From Anadara kagoshimensis (Eukaryota; Mollusca; Bivalvia; Arcoida; Arcidae): a stretch of 64,000 nt of DNA. Below are positions 32,913-42,404 of the stretch, in pieces (the stretch's first letter is position 1; each line of letters opens with the position of its first letter). The notes beneath the pieces are model-generated. The model saw only the letters and a list, made by a program, of their open reading frames with translations, had not been told where the DNA came from and ran no database searches. The position numbers and the translations under genes were made by a program. The stretch is from positions 64,044,083 through 64,108,082 of the forward strand of contig CM037870.1 of NCBI GenBank assembly GCA_021292105.1, written 5' to 3'.

Positions 32913-33642
32913 ATGTCCTCGTCAAATTATATAATCCCACCTGAAGCTTTATACCAGTTACCCATTATACAAAACTACCTTAGAGATATCTTCCTACAGT
33001 TGGCTGATATAAATGTAACGAAAGGCAAAATTGATCAAGTGAAGGCAGATATATGGACGACCAATGGGATCGACCAAAGATTGAGCAATATCACCAGGGG
33101 ATAATTATCATTCAGATAATAAATCATACACACTCAGAGTTAAGACAAGAAATAGATCTTCTAAAAGTCATAGTAATCAAAGACAAGAAAGTCACAGAGC
33201 AGGGGTCAGAAATTGTAGATCTCTAAGGCAGGTCAATGCGTGAAACCTTGCTCATTCAAAATTTAGCAGAACAAGAGGGTGAAAATCTTCACTTAGGAAT
33301 TACTAAACTACATGTATTTAAAAATCTTTGTAACTTGGATGTCAAATTCGTAAGAATTCATAGAAATTGGGGTAAACCATTGTCTGGAAAACTAAGTCCA
33401 ATTACTGGCAGATTAGTAGATTTCGCCCAAAACGAAATGGTTCTAAAGGCCAAGAAAATTAACATCGACAATAAAATCAAACTTCCTTTTCATGTAACCC
33501 ATCAGAGCCCTTCCTCAATAAATAGTAAATAGGAGGAAATTGTTTGAAGTGAGTGCAAAATACATAGCAAAGGGAGTTAACACACGTGTTGTAGGAAACA
33601 GAATGGTTCTCCCAAATGACATCACATATATATCATGACAAG
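32913..33642 (+). pseudogene. LINE ORF1-type gene, broken (RNA-binding chaperone)
   Basis: The first frame (ATG 32913, MSSSNYIIPPEALYQLPIIQ) ends at 33102. A second frame, read from an internal Met near 33236, carries SMRETLLIQNLAEQEGENLH, then VKFVRIHRNWGKPLSGKLSP and VDFAQNEMVLKAKKINIDNK. After another frameshift near 33530 come NRRKLFEVSAKYIAKGVNTR and VVGNRMVLPNDITY. This order is the layout of non-LTR ORF1 proteins: Asn/Ile-rich N-terminal region, coiled coil, RRM-like core with the RIHRxxxP signature, and C-terminal basic domain. Such proteins bind element RNA as trimers. At least two stops or frameshifts disable it. No ORF2 follows, so the element was cut after ORF1. Confidence 0.65.
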
Positions 33643-33649
33643 GTGTATG

Positions 33650-34425
33650 TCCCTAACATAAAAGACATAATGACATTTGACGGGAAAGAACGTGAAAAAC
33701 TTGAAAACATAAAATTGATTTTTATTACTTTTTTATTGTGCTAACATTAAAATGAACTGCTCATTTCATACACACAGCAACGAATTGGCTTACATTGGAT
33801 GGTAAGCATAACATGTACATGAACTAGAACTATAGTAGGTAGGGAGTACCCAATCACTAGTCCCCCTGTTCTGCTTAGCATTCAAATGATCTACTTTTAA
33901 GAATTTGCACACTACAGATTTTTTGTTTTGTTTTTATTATTTAAAAAAAACAAGCCTTAGTTCTTTACTAGTACATAATACCTGGATTTTTTGGCAAAAG
34001 CTCCACATATATATAGTCCACATTAAACAAATTATGTGTTTGCATACAAAATTGTTTAATTTGTATTCAACTTTTGTTGTTTATTTTTCATTTTTTTATA
34101 TTTGTATTATGTTTGTTTTGTTGTAAAGAATGTTTTAACGCGACTGTTTATATGGTCATTATTTCACCATATGAATTTTATTTGCTGCAGTCCATAACAG
34201 ATTTATCATATAAATGAAAAATATTCAAAACACACAAATAATAATAATTATTTAAAAAAAAGCCCATTCGGATTAGTAGCTAATATTGTGACATTATATG
34301 ACGTAAAAATTTTACAATCGGAAAATGAGAAAGTGCATTCATAGATTTAAAAAAAGGAAAGTGATATTCCTTGGATTTTCCATCGATTGCAAATTGTTTG
34401 CACCTTTTTCATTGCTATTGTGGTA
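33650..34425. other. Intergenic sequence, nothing recognised
   Basis: AT-rich. The 73-codon frame at 33905-34126 is F/Y/I-rich by-product sequence. Confidence 0.4.
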
Positions 34426-34429
34426 ATAA

Positions 34430-34890
34430 CTAGTGGGCGTGGTTTTGTTATGTCATGCATATTGTTTTTAACCTTATTGATTGGTGTCTATATTTTTACT
34501 TAATTAGACATGGTTTTGCTGTATCATGCAAATTGTAAGCAGCATATTTACTGTCAGTGTCTATAATTTTATATCATTATGTATGATTGTGTTACGCGTA
34601 TGAATTGGTACCTTTGTCTACAAATTTATACTTTTAAAAATGGGCATGATTTTGTTTTGGTACTGAGCATACTCTAAATGGGTGTGGTTTTATGGTCCCT
34701 TACCTCGTTTTACTTAAGTGGGCATGATTTTGTTTTGGTACTGACCATAATCTAAATGGGTGTGGTTTTATGGTCCCTTTACCTCTTTATACTTAAGATG
34801 GAGCGGTATATTGCAATAAGCAGGCGTGGTTTAGTTTTGTCTTTGTTTTGTGTCTAAAATTTTATACTTAAGTGGACATGGTTTTGTATT
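34430..34890 (+). repeat. Degenerate minisatellite, GGGCATGGTTTTGTT motif (left part)
   Basis: GTGGGCGTGGTTTTGTTATG, ATGGGCATGATTTTGTTTTG (34641 and 34719, 78 bp apart), AATGGGTGTGGTTTTATGGT (twice) and AGTGGACATGGTTTTGTATT are variants of one motif. The motif resumes at 37225-37375. Confidence 0.65.
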
Positions 34891-34999
34891 TGTCAAGCAT
34901 ATAATTATGAAGTAATGGATTGGCATCTTGTCTGTCGATAAAATAATTTAGTGAACATGATATTGGTTTGGTCTAGTATTTTCAAACATTGAAAAATAT

Positions 35000-35230
35000 T
35001 ATACTCCCCGCAAACGAAGTTTAGTGGTGGTGGGGTATATATATGAATCATCCTGTCTGTCCGTCTGGTTGTCCGTCCCAATGTCGTGTCAGCTCCATAT
35101 CTTCCATGTCTATGGATGGATTTTGATCCAACTTGGCACAAATGTAAACCAACATGAGACCATACCAAATTTATGTGCATAGGTCTAAAGTCAAGTTCAT
35201 GAGGGCAAATCTTAGTTTTCCGTAACAATA
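35000..35230 (+). repeat. Dispersed repeat, CTCCCCGCAAACGAAG type
   Basis: It starts at ACTCCCCGCAAACGAAGTTT, then GGTGGGGTATATATATGAAT, CTGTCTGTCCGTCTGGTTGT and TTTTGATCCAACTTGGCACA. This resembles a repeat with a CTGTCCGTC tract that is common in mollusc DNA (general knowledge). It explains the middle part of the minus-strand frame at 34905-35381. Confidence 0.6.
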
Positions 35231-35278
35231 TAGTTTCCGCTGTCACAAGCACAAACGAAACGTTCGTCATCTGTATGT

Positions 35279-35514
35279 GTGTATAAAGCAAGTATCGCTT
35301 TAAGCTACTTTTTAAATGACACTTCTTGTAGCATATTCCACATTCGACACTATCCTCCTCGTTCATCTGCAAAAAGAGCACATATTTTGATTTTGTCTAC
35401 AGGTTGTAGTGAATTGTATATTTCGATACTCACATTTTTTTTACCAGACTGCCGAGCGATTCTCAGCGGCACGTCATCAAAAAATTGCTCATATTTTCTC
35501 TTTGCGTATAATTT
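35279..35514 (-). CDS. Zinc-finger-like exon fragment, unknown gene
   Basis: On the minus strand the frame downstream of TCTTTTTGCAG|ATG (35366) reads MNEEDSVECGICYKKCHLKS then SLKRYLLYTH. This fits Cys-x2-Cys-x12-Tyr-x4-His, a C2H2 finger in which the first His would be Tyr. TTTTTGCAG is a good splice acceptor. Just upstream, in another minus-strand frame (35514 to a TAG at 35350), an open stretch reads KLYAKRKYEQFFDDVPLRIA then RQSGKKNVSIEIYNSLQPVD, whose composition looks coding. The two may be adjacent exons of one gene, or remnants of an element. The frame past the finger runs into the dispersed repeat at 35000-35230, where it is meaningless. No product can be named. Confidence 0.3.
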
Positions 35515-35706
35515 TCAATATATGTCTTGTTTGGAAGTTTGTAGGGGCTATTTTAATCTATATTCTACTTTGATGATACAGCTAGGCTTAGAGCGGCCAG
35601 GCGCGTAGCTGCTTATACGCGAGTACGCAGGTGAATCCACACAATTTTCCTGTTTTATTTTTTTTTAATTATAATGATTTTAGATTATTATTATTATAAA
35701 TCATAA

Positions 35707-35708
<2 letters not shown>

Positions 35709-35749
<41 letters not shown>
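35709..35749 (+). repeat. GT microsatellite
   Basis: About 20 uninterrupted TG repeats, inside the hAT element near its left end. Confidence 0.97.
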
Positions 35750-35750
<1 letters not shown>

Positions 35751-35872
35751 ACCGTGTCACTGTGTAAGTGAAAACGTAAGGAACTAATATTCGCATCATA
35801 TCTGTACAGTTTTTGTGTTCAATGCGCGATAACTCTTACTATGTACAGCAGCGCTTTGCGTAATATCCGGTT

Positions 35873-36103
35873 ATGGCGCAAGCAAGCATTAAAAGTTTTT
35901 TGGTGCCAAAATTTGAAAATTCTAAAACTTCTGAGCATGACACACAGGCGGCTGAGGGCACTTCGAGCAAGGCTCAGAAGCGACAGACATCTCCTGATCT
36001 ACAAAAGACGTACATAACTTCACAAGACAGCGACCAAGTGTATTTAACTGTCACATCTTCTTATCCGGACATAGCTACTGAGTACTGTAAGCACAACATG
36101 TGA
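35873..36103 (+). pseudogene. hAT transposase, N-terminal remnant
   Basis: The 76-codon frame starts MAQASIKSFLVPKFENSKTS, a beginning (SIxxFLxP) seen in many hAT transposases, where a Ser/Thr-rich linker leads into a TTF/BED zinc finger. It passes through a polar, low-order stretch and stops at 36101, before any zinc-binding motif. The reading frame was joined to unrelated sequence by the internal deletion. It would yield at most a short disordered peptide. Position, 275 bp inside the left terminal repeat, fits a transposase start. Confidence 0.6.
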
Positions 36104-36125
36104 CAATTCCACTAAGGCACTGATT

Positions 36126-36464
36126 TTGCAAAACAACAAAGAATGGGTAAAAGGATACAAGTTTCCTACACGGTCCGAGAAGCAGGTGGATTTGAAAAGC
36201 ACTGTGGATTCTACCAATAAAGATTTGTATCCAAATATTTTCACATGTTTGGTGATTCTTCTCACGATGCCCGTTTCCACTGCTTCAGCCGAAAGGGCTT
36301 TCAGTGTAATGCGTCGTGTTAAAACTTACCTTAGGTCAACCATGACCTCACAACGCATGTCCGGTCTGGCTATGTTACATAGCTATAAGAACGTCCATAT
36401 AGATATTGATAAAATCATTAATGAATTTGTAGGCAAAAGCAATAGAAAATTGGACTTTCTGTAG
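36126..36464 (+). pseudogene. hAT transposase, C-terminal dimerisation domain
   Basis: The frame encodes NKDLYPNIFTCLVILLTMPV (31-50), STASAERAFSVMRRVKTYLR (51-70) and MTSQRMSGLAMLHSY (73-87). This is the hAT C-terminal dimerisation region with its ASAERxFS and RMSxLAMLH signatures, of the type in 52-kDa-repressor-like (THAP0/PRKRIR) and ZMYM-like hAT proteins. There is no proper ATG at the start (it opens with TTG), and the RNase-H-fold catalytic residues are absent. It is therefore the retained 3' end of the transposase, ending 345 bp before the right terminal repeat. If transcribed, the domain alone could dimerise with full-length transposase and act as an inhibitor; this is inference. Confidence 0.75.
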
Positions 36465-36891
36465 AGATCTCATCGGATTACATTTAATTCCGTTCTCCTA
36501 TTGACATCAGCGGTGCATTATCTATTAAATTTGGCCATTTTGTCAACATATTGCGTTTCTTCTTTGTTTGAAAATAACATTATTTTAAAAATTCGGATTG
36601 TCTTTCAAGCACAGTCAAATTTGCAGGAAAATGAGCCAGATTGCATTTATTTTTCAATTTTTTTCTGGGGGAGGCCCCCAGACCCACCCGGCGGGAGGGG
36701 ACACCCCTCCCGCACCTACCCCAACTCGGCGCCTACGGCGACTCGTCTCGCGGCTACGCCGCTCCATTTGTCAGTGAATCCACATCATTTTCAGCTAGCT
36801 ACGCCCCTGGCGGCAGTAGCAATATTTTGGCTAAAATATGACAAAATTTACGCATCTGCTTCGATAGACTGAAACTAAAGTGTTTGAAGAA

Positions 36892-37011
36892 ATGGCTGGT
36901 TCATTTAAGTGGTTAAACACACTGGAAGATGCGTTCGAGTGTCTTTTGTTCGGTGGGGTATATGGTTATTTGCATGCATTTAATCAAAGTATGAAACAGA
37001 GTACAACGTAA
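36892..37011 (+). CDS. Small ORF, 39 codons, unknown
   Basis: The frame opens at an ATG in good context (AAGAAATGG) and reads MAGSFKWLNTLEDAFECLLF then GGVYGYLHAFNQSMKQSTT. Its mixed composition with a helical, Trp-containing N-terminus looks more like coding sequence than the AT-rich by-products around it. The GG|GTATAT step after codon 22 could be a splice donor, which would make it a first exon. It lies 83 bp outside the right end of the hAT element. No family recognised. Confidence 0.2.
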   Translation: MAGSFKWLNTLEDAFECLLFGGVYGYLHAFNQSMKQSTT

Positions 37012-37224
37012 TAACAACTAAGCTTGTGTTTGGATTTGAAGCAAGGCTGTGCGATTCTATCATACCTTATATGCGAGTCACACGGGCGCTTCAGCTTTTC
37101 TAACATGGAAAGGATTGCACACGGTGAATACGTCGATTCGCTACTTGCAACTTTATGCGTCATTTTTATCAGCCCGTGTTTATAACCGCTCTGCCAACAG
37201 ATTGTGAAAAACCTATATGTTTGT

Positions 37225-37375
37225 TTTATTTATTAAGCGGGTGTGGTTTTATGTCCGTTTTATATAGTGCGTCAAGTTTGACCTTTACTTTTCAAACTTG
37301 ACTCAGTATACTTAAGTGGGCATGGTTTGTTTTGGTCTGTAGATTTAGTTTATACGTACGTCGACATGTTTTGTT
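37225..37375 (+). repeat. Minisatellite, right part
   Basis: AAGCGGGTGTGGTTTTATGT and TTAAGTGGGCATGGTTTGTT continue the motif of 34430-34890. A 10-bp inverted repeat (GTCAAGTTTG...CAAACTTGAC) lies at 37271-37302. Confidence 0.55.
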
Positions 37376-37379
37376 TCGT

Positions 37380-37790
37380 TTTTCATGTTGTTTTGCCTTA
37401 TTCACCGATATTTTACCCATAAATTTTCGTTCATTTCCACGTATTCACTTTTATTTTTGAATAATCCTGTAAGTTATATGTTATCAATTGACCGTTTTTA
37501 AGTCTTGAATTCTATTGTTGGTTGAAGTGTTGTCGAGTGTTATACACCAGACAACCAGGAAGGATTTTAAAACCGTATAATGTTCCACGATATGCCGTTC
37601 TTAACAATTTTTCAATAACTACAATGTTAAATAAAATTGTAAGATCGATTAATGTTATGATGGACTAAAATGGAGGCTTTCTGAAGCTATGGCATCAAAA
37701 GTAATAAGGGTTTTAATGTGTGCTTGCAATCATAGATTATAATAAAAGCATAACAATCATATCGGTTATAATCACTCCTTAAGGCAAAGC
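37380..37790. other. Intergenic sequence, nothing recognised
   Basis: No gene supported. Confidence 0.4.
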
Positions 37791-37794
37791 AAAA

Positions 37795-37879
37795 ATATTT
37801 GGAACTATAAAGTTAAACGTGTGAAATTCTACCAGGGAAGTGAGACCGGGTGCTCCTAAAGGATAAACACGTGTCTTAA
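37795..37879 (-). mobile_element. Retroelement 3'-tail fragment, antisense, split by an insertion
   Basis: AAAGCAAAAATATTTGGAAC, ACCAGGGAAGTGAGACCGGG and TGCTCCTAAAGGATAAACAC are the reverse complement of tail markers at 29100-29210. The tail breaks off at TTAA and seems to resume at 38959 (TAACTAGCTTTAC, compare TTTAGCTAGCTACAC), on the other side of the element at 37880-38958. Confidence 0.65.
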
Positions 37880-38958
37880 GCCCCATTCACATGATTTACT
37901 CATGGATATATGCAAAATGAACCCAGGTGCAAATTTGAGCATGTAAACGCAATTGCATATATGCAAAAGTAAATATACACATATGCAAATATATAACCGA
38001 GTGTAAGTTAGCACCTACTCAGACCAGATGCAAATTTACTTTTGCATATGTGTATATTTATTCCTAGTGTATTTTTCGTCATGTAAACGCACAGATTATT
38101 TTACATACGTATGCAAACTTCGATGCTTTATGTATTGCGACACTGCCCAGTTTAACAAAGCGCCAAGTAAACATAAACATGGCTGCCAGAAGAAGGGGAT
38201 CAAGAGACACTTTTACTACTGTCAATTAGGTAATAGCCTTCTGCTTTTGGATTCCTAGTGGCTGGTAAACAATTTTTAGCTCAACTGCCTATAGCTTATG
38301 GCATGGTGAAGTTTTCTCCTCTGAAACCACTGGGTCAGTTGAAACCAAATTTGGTGTGGAAGGACCGTAGGTGGAGTAGATCAAAGTTTGTACAAGGTGA
38401 CCCTGTACGAAATCCAAGATGACCACCGTTACGATAAATAGCAAAATCACTAAAATGGTCATTGTGCATTGAATTTTCCACTGATTTTCTTCAAATATGA
38501 AAAGAAAGTAGATACCTGACCATTTATCATATATAAAAGGTTTTTCTGAAAAAAAAAATTCATTGACCAAATATAGCAAATAATGCAGATGAGGCTAAAT
38601 TTGGCCAGTTTGTGTTTTACAGGCCCTTTTGGACCTCTTATTTCTTGGGCACCAAGTAATCGTCAAAAATAAACCATTGCAAAGCATCTTCAAGGCGTCT
38701 TTTCATTCGAAAGTTCTCGATCCATTGAGAATTGTCAAACGTTTGTAAACAATTCTGTCGTACCAGTCTGTTGACCTTTCCCTAGCCCATAGATCCCTTA
38801 ATTAACCTAGAGCAACATAGTAAGGAAAAAAACCCTTCTTCTCAAACGAAAATGCTCCGCCATGTTTATCACACTTACGGAAATACTGTCACTATTATCA
38901 TGTGAACGGCTAGCACAATCTGCACCTCATGAGTAAATTAGCGCATGTGAATGGGTCA
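37880..38958. mobile_element. Non-autonomous PIF/Harbinger-like element, TAA target site
   Basis: Left end GCCCCATTCACATGATTTAC TCATG and right end, read inward on the minus strand, TGACCCATTCACATGCGCTA ATTTACTCATG are inverted. TAA lies on both sides (37877-37879 and 38959-38961), the three-base target of PIF/Harbinger elements. Near the left a short frame opens MAARRRGSRDTFTTVN (38179-38229). Near the right, on the minus strand, another opens MAEHFRLRRRVFFLTML from about 38873. Two short divergent gene starts facing inward fit an element that once carried the usual pair (transposase and Myb-like protein) and lost its interior; this is inference. A dispersed repeat occupies the centre. Confidence 0.6.
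38275..38600 (+). repeat. Dispersed repeat, CTCCTCTGAAACCACTG type
   Basis: TTTTAGCTCAACTGCCTATA, TTTTCTCCTCTGAAACCACT, GAAACCAAATTTGGTGTGGA, AAGGACCGTAGGTGG and CCAAGATGACCACCG resemble the unit of the 167-bp array at 46900 (CTCCTCTGAAAC, AACCAAACTTTACAGG, AACATGGCCGCC). They probably belong to one widespread repeat family. Confidence 0.55.
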
Positions 38959-39004
38959 TAACTAGCTTTACTAATAAAACCAATTTAAAATAAAAATACC
39001 AACA

Positions 39005-39680
39005 AATTCACAAATACAGTAGTGTAAATTACATGCTTACCTTAAAGGGAAACCACGAATTTACAACCTAACAAATTGACTGATTTCACACGACTTGTGC
39101 AAGAAAAACTTGTTACATAAAATCAAATCCGATAATCAATAGCCATTTTATTTTTTTAAATAAATCTTTAAATTATTTTTGTTTAAGTTATGTAAAACCT
39201 TATCGGTCTGGCGTCTGAAAAGTTCGAAACATAGCGGTCATGTGGTCGCCATTCTCAACGTGTCGAATGCCGATGTCTTCCAAGGTAAATGAACCTTGGC
39301 ATTATTTTTCATTCAACTCGATAAGCTTTAGGTGGGAAGGGTTGGTATTTCTACACAAAATAACCTGTTTTGTTTTTCTCTTACAGCGCACTATAAACGT
39401 CATACAATGACTTCTCGAAGGAGATATACACGTTAGAATCTTTAACAGGTTTCATTGATAGCTGTCACTCAAGTAACACTCAGTCCCACTTCTGAAGTAA
39501 GAAGTCTTTCAATTTTTGATTCAGCAAACTTGTAAAGACGGACATTTTTATAAAGATGTCATACAATTATTTTTTTTACTGTGCTTAGAGTCTCTTATAT
39601 GATAAAAAAAGTTTTTCATACTTCTCGATTAGGACCATGTTTCTAATATTGCCTAGGTTTCTAATATCGCCTTTAAATCA
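39005..39680. other. Intergenic sequence, nothing recognised
   Basis: No gene supported. Confidence 0.4.
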
Positions 39681-39684
39681 AAAG

Positions 39685-40045
39685 AGGGAAGTTACAAAGG
39701 CACAGTTACGGTGACAAAGGTGAAAATAAGCGAATTACTAAGAGAGAGAAAAGAGCGAAATTAAGAAGGGAAAAGGACAAAGTATTGAAGGAAAAGGAAC
39801 AAATTACGTTACGAAGACAAAGAAACAAAGTTACGAAGGCTAAGAAGCAAAGTTACGAAGACAAAGGAAAAGAGGTTCAAAGTTAAAGGAGCAAAGTCAC
39901 GAAGGCACAGGGGCAAAATAATAAAGACAAAAGATCGAAGTTACGAAGGAAAAGAAATAGTCACGAAACCAAAGGACCCTAGAAACGATGCTTCTTTGAA
40001 ATTTCTCTCCTCCTTCAAACAAAGTTACGAATCAAAGGAACCTAA
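39685..40045 (+). repeat. Purine-rich minisatellite, AAAGTTACGAAGG motif
   Basis: GCAAAGTTACGAAGACAAAG, ACAAAGTTACGAAGGCTAAG, GCAAAGTCACGAAGGCACAG, ATCGAAGTTACGAAGGAAAA and similar 20-24-bp units run through it. The purine strand asymmetry is strong. CTTCTTTGAAATTTC at 39990 and CTTCTTTGAAACTTC at 40050 form an extra pair. Confidence 0.7.
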
Positions 40046-40299
40046 TATACTTCTTTGAAACTTCATTCCTTCCTTCCCTTTCATGTTTTCCCTCTTTCGT
40101 CTCTAAGTTGAATGTGTGAAGGAGCGAAGGAACTATAATTGATCCTAATCGGTCTCCCATTATTTTCTCTAATTTTAAGTCCATATGATACAACTATATG
40201 AAGCAGTTATAAGACTAAGTGTCGGCATAATTACTGATTACTACAGAGTGATCTTGAAGGGCCAATAATGGATCACAACGCATATCACTGCCGAAATCC

Positions 40300-40440
40300 G
40301 AACCGCACTCGGGACTGATCCTAGTATGAGAAAGTTTGCCAGTTCGACATGGCCAGTGGGTTTTTACCAGGTTCTCTTAATTTCTCTATCTTCCTCAAAC
40401 TGACCAAAGTATAAGAATTTTGATGAGGTGTAAAATACTA
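40300..40440 (+). mobile_element. SINE tail domain
   Basis: GGGACTGATCCTAGTATGAG, AAAGTTTGCCAGTTCGACAT and GGTTTTTACCAGGTTCTC follow the 20855 domain. Confidence 0.6.
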
Positions 40441-40479
40441 TTTCCCCAGTCCACTTCTAATGTCAGTGAAGAGTGTTTC

Positions 40480-40655
40480 GGTAACCGGGTAGCCTCAAGT
40501 GACTCTCACTGCATTGGTTCGGATCCTACTTGGGCAGATCGTAGTGTTTCTAAATTTGCTTGTGGAAGGTTGGCGGTGGTCTCGTTTCCTCAACCTTTCT
40601 AGTTCTGACTGCCTCTGCATAAGTGAAAACATTCTATTGTTGGCACAAACCACCG
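40480..40655 (+). mobile_element. SINE tail domain with remnant head
   Basis: GGTTCGGATCCTACTTGGGC, AGATCGTAGTGTTTCTAAAT, GGCGGTGGTCTCGTTTCCTC and CTGACTGCCTCTGC follow the same order. GGTTCGGATCC recalls a B box. The 60-codon frame across it is not a gene. Confidence 0.55.
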
Positions 40656-40659
40656 TTTC

Positions 40660-41030
40660 TTTATGTCATTAATCAATGAAACTACATGTACATGAAACAC
40701 AGCCTAAAAACTGATACAAAAACATAGTACGCTAGTTAACACTAAGATCAAATTAAAATTGTATACAAACACAGCATGTACACACGTCTGACAATCACAA
40801 ATCAACCTATTTTATTACAAGATTTCTCAGGTTTTAACAGAAGAATCATTGTATTAACTTATATGAGTACTGAATTTCCGATTTATATATAGAAAACACG
40901 GTATGCTAAATCCCAGTAAACCCCCCATTTCCGTACAAACATTGATTTAACTCAAACGTTCGGTATTATAGGAATGGGAGTTCTTATTCAATTGTTATTG
41001 TTTTAGCAAGTACGGTGGCATAGGAGAGAC
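40660..41030. other. Intergenic sequence, nothing recognised
   Basis: No gene supported. Confidence 0.4.
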
Positions 41031-41034
41031 ATTA

Positions 41035-41375
41035 TTTTTATATTATCTCGAGACAACGTCAGGAGATACTAATTTGATCGTGATTTTAAGATAATTATCG
41101 CATGATCATGTGATAGCTACCGAGTGGCCATTGCATACCAAGTCATGGAAACGAGATAATTAATTCGTGGCCACGAGATACTACTGAAGTATTGCTACGA
41201 GACTCGAACTCGTAACAATGTAAACCAAGGCGTTGCCACAAGATACTTAATAAGTTTCTCGTGTCTCTTCTTTTTCTTGGTCACAAGATAAATGTTAATG
41301 AGCTCATTTATGACCAGGATATATTAAGTCATGGTCGTTATAGCCACGAGATATTAAGTGGTGGTCCTGTAACGA
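41035..41375 (+). repeat. Degenerate minisatellite, GTGGCCACGAGATA motif
   Basis: GGAAACGAGATAATTAATTC, GTGGCCACGAGATACTACTG, GCCACAAGATACTTAATAAG, GGTCACAAGATAAATGTTAA, TAGCCACGAGATATTAAGTG are variants of one unit. Confidence 0.6.
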
Positions 41376-41402
41376 TATATACGAAATATACCCAGATTAA
41401 TT

Positions 41403-41480
41403 GGGCTTTTCTATATAATCTGTCATATGCTGTGTTTGAATGCATTATTTTAATAGAAATTCAAAAGCCCTGCCGTTTGA
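41403..41480. repeat. Hairpin repeat, copy 1
   Basis: GGGCTTTT (41403-41410) pairs with AAAAGCCC (41463-41470) around GCTGTGTTTGAATGCATTAT TTTAATAGAAATTC. The inner part is shared with the hairpin at 41720. Confidence 0.6.
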
Positions 41481-41719
41481 ATTTTAATTAAAAGGAACAT
41501 TAATTTGGCTTTAAAGAAAAGAAAATTAAATTTATAAAAAGTTTTTATAGCTTTTAAAGATACAATTTGATAATAATTCTGAAAATATCTTTATTTTTAC
41601 AATAATTAGAAATAAAAGAAAATAAGTATTAAATCATTCCTTTTGAAAATTACAGTTACAGCACATGACAATAAAATATTTTACATCCCGGTAGTAATTA
41701 TTCATATCCAGATTGTCTT

Positions 41720-41766
41720 GTGCTGTTTTTGAATGCATTATTTTAATAGAAAATCAAAAACAGCAC
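41720..41766. repeat. Hairpin repeat, copy 2
   Basis: GTGCTGTTTTTGA (41720-41732) pairs perfectly with TCAAAAACAGCAC (41754-41766) around a 21-nt loop containing ATGCATTATTTTAATAGAAA, also found in copy 1. The stem resembles the arms of the palindrome at 21647. Confidence 0.8.
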
Positions 41767-41769
41767 ATG

Positions 41770-42400
41770 CCAAATCTATGGTAATATTTATTTATAATTT
41801 AAGTAAAAATCATTCCTCTAAATCCTTTAAAAGGCATACGATACGGACTACGCAGTCACGAGGCACGAAATGCCGAATTTTTAAAAATTGACATTTTCCA
41901 TCTATGTCACCGTAAGCAAGAAAAGTTTTATAACGATGTATTTGTACTACACCCAGTTTGCTCGTTTGGAATCCTATATATTTCTATGAAAAAATATTAC
42001 AGTTAAAATTAAAAAATATCACTTTTATAGTACATATTTCAATACAAAATAAATGATGGGAAAATGTGAAAATTTTAATGTCTCGTTTTATTCCCAAGTT
42101 TGTGATATAGAAAAGAGAGAAACAAATTGTGTGTTTGTTACACAGTTACAAGAGATGTTATTAAAACATTATTTTATAAAAATTCCTAAGTAGCACATGG
42201 CAGAGATGTTTGAGAAAGGCATATGATTCTTTTAATTATGACAACTAACGTTTATAAATGTTGTTCATAATCTATGATAATGTTTGCTTCCGTCAAGGCT
42301 GAATGTGTCGTGAAACGGTCTGTAGTTAAATCCTATCCATGATAAGTATTATGTCTCTTCATCCATAATTATTCTGAATATATTTCTTGATTTTTGTTCA
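41770..42400. other. Intergenic, half copy of the hairpin repeat
   Basis: ATTTTATAAAAATTCCTAAG then TAGCACATGG at 42170-42200 is a half copy of the 21647 arm. Otherwise nothing recognised. Confidence 0.4.
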
Positions 42401-42404
42401 TTAT

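Larger units (their letters stand above)
35598..36809 (+). mobile_element. Internally deleted hAT transposon, 1.2 kb
   Basis: The left end CAGGCGCGTAGCTGCTTATA and the right end, read inward on the minus strand CAGGGGCGTAGCTAGCTGAA, form terminal inverted repeats with the CAG start usual for hAT. Second-level similarity (GGTGAATCCACA...ATTTTC and GTCAGTGAATCCACATCATT) extends inward. GCGGC flanks both ends (35593-35597 and 36810-36814), a 5-bp target duplication. Inside are the N-terminal and C-terminal coding ends of a transposase. The middle, including most of the DDE core, is gone, so the element needs enzyme supplied from elsewhere. Confidence 0.8.

Noticed and set aside
34905-35230. Downstream two thirds of a 158-codon minus-strand ORF
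   Set aside because: Coincides with a dispersed CTCCCCGCAAACGAAG-type repeat. Only the part above 35279 was kept as a candidate.
36501-36872. 123-codon plus-strand ORF rich in Pro/Gly/Arg
   Set aside because: Lies in the GC-rich subterminal region of the hAT element and crosses its right end.
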